Source of the DNA: Arthrobacter sp. B1805
GTDB taxonomy: Bacteria > Actinomycetota > Actinomycetes > Actinomycetales > Micrococcaceae
DNA: 64,000 nucleotides
Direction: 5' to 3'
Assembly (NCBI RefSeq): GCF_002929745.1
Contig: NZ_PJIQ01000016.1
Span: 23,432 to 87,431 of the forward strand
Positions within the stretch are counted from its first letter, which is position 1. Each line of letters opens with the position of its first letter. The position numbers and the translations under genes are program-made. Shown here in pieces: positions 59,421-64,000 of this stretch. The notes under the pieces were generated by a model that saw nothing but the letters and a program-made list of their open reading frames with translations, searched no databases and was not told where the DNA came from.

Positions 59421-60121
59421 GCACTGACGGCAGCCGCACCGCCGTCGTCGCCGGCGCGACCAGCGCGTCCGGCGTAGCCCTCACGCGACGACTGCTCGCC
59501 GACGGGTTCACCGTCGTCGCCGTCGGTTCCGATGCGGGACGCCTGGCGACGGCGTTCCCCGCACACGACGGCGTAGTCCGCCGCGTGTGCGACCTGACGA
59601 GTGAGGACGCAGTGCGCGCGCTCGCCGACGAGATCCGGGTGGATCATCAGGGTGCCGATGCGCTCTTCCACCTCGTCGGCGGCTGGCATGGTGGCAAGGG
59701 GATCACCACGCAGTCGACGGCTGACTACGCCATCCTCCACCGGTCGGTGTTCCTGACGCTGTTCAACACCAGTCGTGCGTTCTACGACCAGCTGGCGGAG
59801 CGCGCCGGACGGCTTGCGGCGATCTCCGCGACGGCGGTCGCGACCCCGACCGCGGGAAGCGCGTCCTATGCCGCGGTGAAAGCGTCGGTCGACGCCTGGC
59901 TCCGGGCCGTTGCCGACGGTTTCGCCAAGGACGGTACCTCGGCTGCCGCGACCGCCGTCGTCGTCAAGGCGCTTCTGGACGACGAGATGAGGAAACAGCG
60001 GCCCGACCGGGCCTTTCCCGGCTTCACGCACGTGGACGACCTCGCGGCGATCCTCGCGTCCCTTCCGGATTCGCCGGCCGCAGAGGTCAACGGAGCTCGC
60101 ATCGATGCTGTTCGGGGATAA
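59417..60121 (+). CDS. Short-chain dehydrogenase paired with DUF6421
   Basis: 234 aa. Cofactor motif GATSASG (13-19), the alpha-beta Rossmann pattern, and a catalytic YAAVK preceded by an active-site serine region (AISATAVATPTAGSAS). The NNAG motif is replaced by VGGW, as in some atypical SDRs. It overlaps DUF6421 by four bases and lies eight bases before the aldolase GTG. The constant pairing suggests it works on the DUF6421 substrate. Confidence 0.85.
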   Translation: MSTDGSRTAVVAGATSASGVALTRRLLADGFTVVAVGSDAGRLATAFPAHDGVVRRVCDLTSEDAVRALADEIRVDHQGADALFHLVGGWHGGKGITTQSTADYAILHRSVFLTLFNTSRAFYDQLAERAGRLAAISATAVATPTAGSASYAAVKASVDAWLRAVADGFAKDGTSAAATAVVVKALLDDEMRKQRPDRAFPGFTHVDDLAAILASLPDSPAAEVNGARIDAVRG

Positions 60122-60128
60122 TGGAACC

Positions 60129-61241
60129 GTGACCGACACCTTGATTCCGGCAGCAGCGCCCGCGCCCCTGCACGATCGCACCCAGCGCAGCTTCGCATCC
60201 GACAACTACTCGGGCGTGCACCCCGAAGTGCTCATGGCCCTGGCTGCCGCGAACGAGGGACATCAGGTCGCCTACGGCGAGGACCAGTACACCGCGCGGC
60301 TGCAGGAGGTGATGGAGCAGCACTTCGGTGAGGGCATCTCGATCTACCCGGTGTTCAACGGCACCGGCGCCAATGTGCTCTCGCTGCAGTCCATCCTGCC
60401 CCGCTGGGGCGCCGTCATTTGCCCCCGGACCGCCCACATCAACGTGGACGAGAACGCGGCACCCGAGAGGGTCGGCGGCATGAAGTTGCTGCCCGTGGCG
60501 ACACCGGACGGCAAACTGACGCCGGAATTGATCGACAAGGAGGCGTGGGGTTGGGGCGACCAGCACCGCGCCCAGCCCCTGGCGGTCTCGATCACCCAGA
60601 CCACGGAGCTCGGCACTCTCTACTCGGTCGCAGAGATCAAGGCCATCGCCGACCATTGCCACGCCCGAGGCATGCGCGTGCACATGGACGGCGCGCGACT
60701 TGCGAATGCCGCAGCAGCGCTGGGACAACCCCTGAGGGCCTTCACCCGGGATGCCGGAGTGGACATCCTGTCCTTCGGCGGTACCAAGAACGGCCTCATG
60801 TTCGGCGAATGCGTCGTCGTCCTGAACCAGGAGGCATCCACGGGACTGGACTACCTGCGCAAGTTGAACATGCAGCTCGCCTCCAAGATGCGCTTCGTCT
60901 CGGCGCAGCTCATCGCCCTGCTCGAGGGGGACCTGTGGATTCGCTCGGCGTCGCACGCGAATGCGATGGCTGCGCGACTGACGGAGGGCGTCCGGGGCAT
61001 CAAGGGAGTGACCCTCACCCAGGAGACGACGGCGAACGCAGTCTTCGCGATCCTGCCGCCGGGCGCAGCGGACCGCATCCGGGAGAGCTTCAGGTTCTAC
61101 GACTGGGACCAGTCGACGGGCGAGGTGCGCTGGATGTGCTCGTTCGACACGACGGAGGAGGACGTCGACGCGTTCATCGAGGCGATCCGCACGGAGGCCG
61201 CGGCCGGGCCGGATACTACGCGTGAATCTGCTCCCGAGTAG
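60129..61241 (+). CDS. Low-specificity L-threonine aldolase
   Basis: Pyridoxal phosphate enzyme that splits threonine and related beta-hydroxy amino acids to glycine and an aldehyde. 370 aa. The PLP lysine is K220 in FGGTKNGLM and the cofactor aspartate is D187 in HMDGARLAN. I took the GTG at 60129, with an ATG at 60105 as alternative. It is the third gene of the run and could supply or remove glycine or an aldehyde. Confidence 0.9.
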   Translation: MTDTLIPAAAPAPLHDRTQRSFASDNYSGVHPEVLMALAAANEGHQVAYGEDQYTARLQEVMEQHFGEGISIYPVFNGTGANVLSLQSILPRWGAVICPRTAHINVDENAAPERVGGMKLLPVATPDGKLTPELIDKEAWGWGDQHRAQPLAVSITQTTELGTLYSVAEIKAIADHCHARGMRVHMDGARLANAAAALGQPLRAFTRDAGVDILSFGGTKNGLMFGECVVVLNQEASTGLDYLRKLNMQLASKMRFVSAQLIALLEGDLWIRSASHANAMAARLTEGVRGIKGVTLTQETTANAVFAILPPGAADRIRESFRFYDWDQSTGEVRWMCSFDTTEEDVDAFIEAIRTEAAAGPDTTRESAPE

Positions 61242-61308
61242 CAGCGACCGTATTGTCGCGACGGCGCGTCGCAACCCGACGCGCGCGCTCCAGGCGTAAC
61301 CTGCTGGG

Positions 61309-61944
61309 GTGAGTGCAATCGGCGGCGTATCGCAGCTTCCTGCCGAATTCCTCGACGCCCTCTCCGGCCTGAGGAAGGCAGCGCGTCGCAGTGAGATCCG
61401 GCTCGAGGAGATCCCGGCCCCCGCGCGGCTCGCGCCCTTCGCGGTCGCCCTCGGCGCGGAGGTCTTCGAGACCACACCCGTCACGCCTCCGCCGCTCCAC
61501 GGACCGGCACGCAACCTCATCCTTCCGCCCGAGCCGGAGGAACTCGCTACAGGCCGCTTCATCCTCCTCTACGATCCTGCCGGATCCGAGGTCTGGAACG
61601 GCAGGTTCCGCATCGTGACCTACATCCGCGCGCAGCTCGAACCGGACATGGGCAACGACGCCCTCCTCGGTTCGGTCGCCTGGACCTGGCTCGTGGAGGC
61701 ACTCGAGAACCACGGCGCGCGCCACCACAGTACGGGCGGCACGACGACGAGGATCCTGTCGGAGAGCTACGGCACCCTCGAGGACCGTGCCGACACGATC
61801 GACATCGAACTCAGGGCGTCCTGGACGCCCGACACCGCCGACGTCCGACGACACCTGGAAGCCTGGTCGGAGATGGTGTGCACCTTCGCCGGACTACCGC
61901 CCCTTCCGGCCGGCGTGGCGCACCTGCCCCACCGCCGGTCCTGA
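61309..61944 (+). CDS. DUF3000 family protein
   Basis: 211 aa, GTG start. Actinobacteria-specific family without a known reaction. No signal peptide or membrane helix. Family-like blocks are RLAPFAVALGAEVF and WNGRFRIVTYIRAQLEPDMGND, written here by residue range about 40-115. It lies immediately upstream of the ribonuclease D gene, and this pairing is frequent in actinobacteria. Confidence 0.85.
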   Translation: MSAIGGVSQLPAEFLDALSGLRKAARRSEIRLEEIPAPARLAPFAVALGAEVFETTPVTPPPLHGPARNLILPPEPEELATGRFILLYDPAGSEVWNGRFRIVTYIRAQLEPDMGNDALLGSVAWTWLVEALENHGARHHSTGGTTTRILSESYGTLEDRADTIDIELRASWTPDTADVRRHLEAWSEMVCTFAGLPPLPAGVAHLPHRRS

Positions 61945-62018
61945 CGGGCCGGAGGCGAGCCGCTCTCCCCTCGTCGCTTCCCGGACGCACGTTCTCGCGG
62001 GGATAGACTGAAAACACC

Positions 62019-63338
62019 ATGAGTTCCCACACGTCCGAGCAGACGGACAGTACAGACGCGTCCGTGCCCGCCGTCATCGACGGCGGCGCCCCCGAAGCCC
62101 TTCCCCTGCTGACCGAGCCGCGCGACGGCGTCCCGCTCGTCATCGACACCCCGGCCGGCCTCGAACGTGCCGCGGCGGCACTCGCCGCAGGAACGGGACC
62201 CGCCGGCGTCGACGCGGAGAGGGCCTCGGGGTTCCGGTACGGGCAACGGGCCTTCCTCGTGCAGATCCGTCGAGAAGGAGCCGGAACCTGGCTCATCGAT
62301 CCCGAACCGTTCGACGACCTGCGCGTGATCGACGATGCCCTCGACGGCGTCGAATGGATCCTTCACGCCGCCAGCCAGGACCTCCCCTGCCTCTCCGAAC
62401 TCGGCATGTGGCCGGACAAACTGTTCGACACGGAACTCGCCGCCCGGCTCGCAGGCCTCCCGCGCGTAGGGCTCGCGGCGGTCATCGAATCCCAGCTCGG
62501 CTTCACCCTGGCCAAGGAGCACTCGGCCGCGGACTGGTCCAAGCGGCCCCTGCCCGAACCCTGGCTCCGCTATGCGGCGCTCGACGTCGAGGTCCTGGCC
62601 GAGCTCAGGGACAAGCTGTCGGACCTCCTGCAGCAGGACGGCAAGCTGGACATCGCCCTGGAGGAGTTCGAGCACATCCGCCGGACTCCTCTTGCGGAGC
62701 CCCGGATCGATCCGTGGCGGCGCACGTCCGGGCTGCACCAACTGCGCGACCGCCGGCAGCTGGCAGCCGTCCGGCAGATGTGGCTGGAGCGGGAGGACCT
62801 CGCGCAGCGCCGCGACGTCGCACCCGGTCGCCTCATTCCGGATTCTGCGATCATCGCCGCCGCGAAGGCCATGCCGAGTACCGTTCCCCAACTGCTGGCC
62901 ACCAAGGGATTCCATGGGCGAGCCGCACAGAAGGAAGCGCCCCGCTGGCTCAAGTGCATCAGTGAGGCGCGGAAGCTGACGGACCTCCCGCCACTGCACG
63001 TGCCGACGAACGCCCCTCCTCCGCCGCGTATCTGGGCCGAGAAGGATCCTGAGGCCGCCGCGAGACTGCAGACGGCGCGGCCTCGCGTCGCACAGCGCGC
63101 GGAGAAGCTCGGCATGCCGATCGAGAACCTGCTGACTCCCGACTACCTCCGCAGGATCTCCTGGCGCCCACCCGCGGAGATCTCCCTCGAATCGGTATCG
63201 GCTGCACTCGCGGAACTCGGCGCCAGGCCCTGGCAGATCGAACAGGTCGCCGCGATCATCACGGTCGCTTTCCTCGACCCCGATCCGCTGCCCAGCAAGG
63301 GGCAGCAGCTCAGCGGGGACACCGACCAGGGGCAGTGA
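62019..63338 (+). CDS. rnd: Ribonuclease D (HRDC domain)
   Basis: 3'-5' exonuclease that trims tRNA ends and takes part in RNA decay. 439 aa. The DEDDy catalytic residues are visible: D65/E67 in GVDAERAS, D121 in HAASQDLPCL, and Y185/D189 in YAALDVEVL. An HRDC domain follows at about 220-300. It follows DUF3000 by 74 bp and is convergent with fprA. Confidence 0.92.
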   Translation: MSSHTSEQTDSTDASVPAVIDGGAPEALPLLTEPRDGVPLVIDTPAGLERAAAALAAGTGPAGVDAERASGFRYGQRAFLVQIRREGAGTWLIDPEPFDDLRVIDDALDGVEWILHAASQDLPCLSELGMWPDKLFDTELAARLAGLPRVGLAAVIESQLGFTLAKEHSAADWSKRPLPEPWLRYAALDVEVLAELRDKLSDLLQQDGKLDIALEEFEHIRRTPLAEPRIDPWRRTSGLHQLRDRRQLAAVRQMWLEREDLAQRRDVAPGRLIPDSAIIAAAKAMPSTVPQLLATKGFHGRAAQKEAPRWLKCISEARKLTDLPPLHVPTNAPPPPRIWAEKDPEAAARLQTARPRVAQRAEKLGMPIENLLTPDYLRRISWRPPAEISLESVSAALAELGARPWQIEQVAAIITVAFLDPDPLPSKGQQLSGDTDQGQ

Positions 63339-63347
63339 CGCCCTGGT
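63325..63347. terminator. Hairpin between rnd and fprA
   Basis: ACCAGGG (63325-63331) pairs with CCCTGGT (63341-63347) across a nine-base loop that spans the rnd stop codon. It serves two convergent genes that are only 18 bp apart. Confidence 0.5.
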
Positions 63348-63356
63348 GATACCGGA

Positions 63357-64000
63357 TCACGTGGCGTGTGGGAGACCGATCTGCCCGCTGACGTGCACCA
63401 TCTCCTCACGCGACACTACTTTGATGCGCTCGCGTACCACCTGCTGACCGTTCACGACCGACACGGCGTTCTCACCGAGGATCCTCTCGTGCGCGTCCAG
63501 GGCCAGCCACCCCTCCCAGGTGGTGTACTCCACCCCGCGGGCTCTAAGGAGGACCTCCAGGTCCTCGTCACGGGACGGTCGGCCCTCCGTCGCCGGGAGA
63601 TCGGCGAGGACGCAACCGATGGTCTCGAGCGCATCGCCCTTCGTGTGCCCGATGAGGCCCACGGGGCCGCGCTTGATCCACCCCGTGGTGTACAGCCCTG
63701 GTATCGGCGCGCCATCCGCGTCCAGTACCCGGCCTGCCACGTTGGGGATGGTTCCCCGTGCATGGTCGAACTCGAGATCGTGCAGCGGCGAGCCGAAGTA
63801 GCCAACAGCACGATAGACGGCCTGCACCGGATAGTCGACGAACTCCCCGGTGCCTGCGCCGTGACCCGTTCCGTCGAGTTCGGTGCGCTCGAATCTCATG
63901 CCGGCGACCTTGCCGGGTGTCTGCGGTGAGTCGTAGATCTCCACGGGCGAGTGCAGGAAGTGCAGGTGCAGCCGGCGTGAGGCTCCCGTCGGCTCGTCCT
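63357..64000 (-). CDS. fprA: Ferredoxin/flavodoxin-NADP reductase FprA, C-terminal part
   Basis: The 213 visible residues end the gene; the N-terminus is outside the window. The blocks GASRRLHLHFLHSPVEIY, then TGWIKRGPVGLIGHTKGDA and the C-terminal ARGVEYTTWEGW tail match the actinobacterial FprA reductases related to adrenodoxin reductase, which move electrons between NADPH and ferredoxin. The FAD-binding domain lies to the right of the window. The frame continues open to the edge. Confidence 0.9.
   Translation of the reverse strand, partial: DEPTGASRRLHLHFLHSPVEIYDSPQTPGKVAGMRFERTELDGTGHGAGTGEFVDYPVQAVYRAVGYFGSPLHDLEFDHARGTIPNVAGRVLDADGAPIPGLYTTGWIKRGPVGLIGHTKGDALETIGCVLADLPATEGRPSRDEDLEVLLRARGVEYTTWEGWLALDAHERILGENAVSVVNGQQVVRERIKVVSREEMVHVSGQIGLPHAT

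Noticed and set aside
61258..61272. Short hairpin after the threonine aldolase gene
   Set aside because: Six-base stem with a three-base loop and no T-run; too weak to call a terminator.

Overview
The window is a 64 kb piece of a high-GC actinobacterial chromosome. Gene content and order point to the Micrococcaceae, most likely Arthrobacter or a close relative. The signs are an actinobacterial-type integration host factor (mihF) beside gmk and rpoZ, a degenerate PriA, an FprA-type reductase, DUF3000 and DUF6421 proteins, an MT0933-type antitoxin-like protein, many GTG/TTG starts, and an order (pyrR-pyrB-pyrC-membrane protein-carA-carB-pyrF-mihF-gmk-rpoZ-coaBC-metK-priA) shared with mycobacteria. 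It is mostly core chromosome. I see no prophage, no intact insertion sequence and no CRISPR array.

Layout. 1-3.1 kb: glycerol catabolism (glpF start, glpD) with a divergent SorC-type regulator. 3.1-7.7 kb: a MerR regulator divergent from a short-chain dehydrogenase, then a tight four-gene run (aldo/keto reductase, alpha/beta hydrolase, glycosyltransferase, small unknown). 7.7-23.0 kb, minus strand: the de novo pyrimidine cluster under a PyrR-type RNA site, then mihF, gmk, rpoZ, coaBC, metK and priA. 23.1-24.4 kb: a PrsW-like membrane protease on the plus strand, followed by tandem 23-bp repeats. 24.7-35.8 kb, minus strand: nusB, efp, the shikimate genes aroB-aroK-aroC-aroE, mltG, ruvX, alaS, two small membrane proteins and rpsD. 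36.2-43.5 kb: rarA, a divergent VLRF1-type tRNA hydrolase, rpe, rsmB, fmt, def and a PD-(D/E)XK nuclease-like protein. 43.7-44.1 kb: four tRNA genes (Gly, Cys, Val, Gly) with an internal terminator. 44.2-49.6 kb: antitoxin-like protein, zapE, a thiosulfate sulfurtransferase-sufE pair, a hydrolase, an unknown and msrB. 49.8-57.7 kb is the most accessory part: a lipoprotein deacetylase, a frameshifted PAS gene, an acyltransferase, a GNAT enzyme, an AraC regulator with a divergent DinB-like protein, and a secreted rhamnogalacturonan lyase. 58.0-64 kb: a DUF6421-SDR-threonine aldolase run, DUF3000, ribonuclease D and the 3' part of fprA.

How the genes work together. The pyrimidine genes encode carbamoyl phosphate synthase, aspartate transcarbamylase, dihydroorotase and OMP decarboxylase; pyrD and pyrE must lie elsewhere. 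aroB/K/C/E cover four of the seven shikimate steps. def, fmt, rsmB and alaS serve translation.

The signals most worth checking are the PyrR RNA hairpin abutting the pyrR ribosome binding site, two dyad operators (SorC-like and MerR/SoxR-like), the 23-bp tandem repeats after prsW, the identical tRNA-Gly copies around a terminator, and the single-base frameshift in the PAS gene. I found no convincing wholly new multi-gene system. The nearest candidates are the AKR-hydrolase-glycosyltransferase run and the DUF6421-SDR run.
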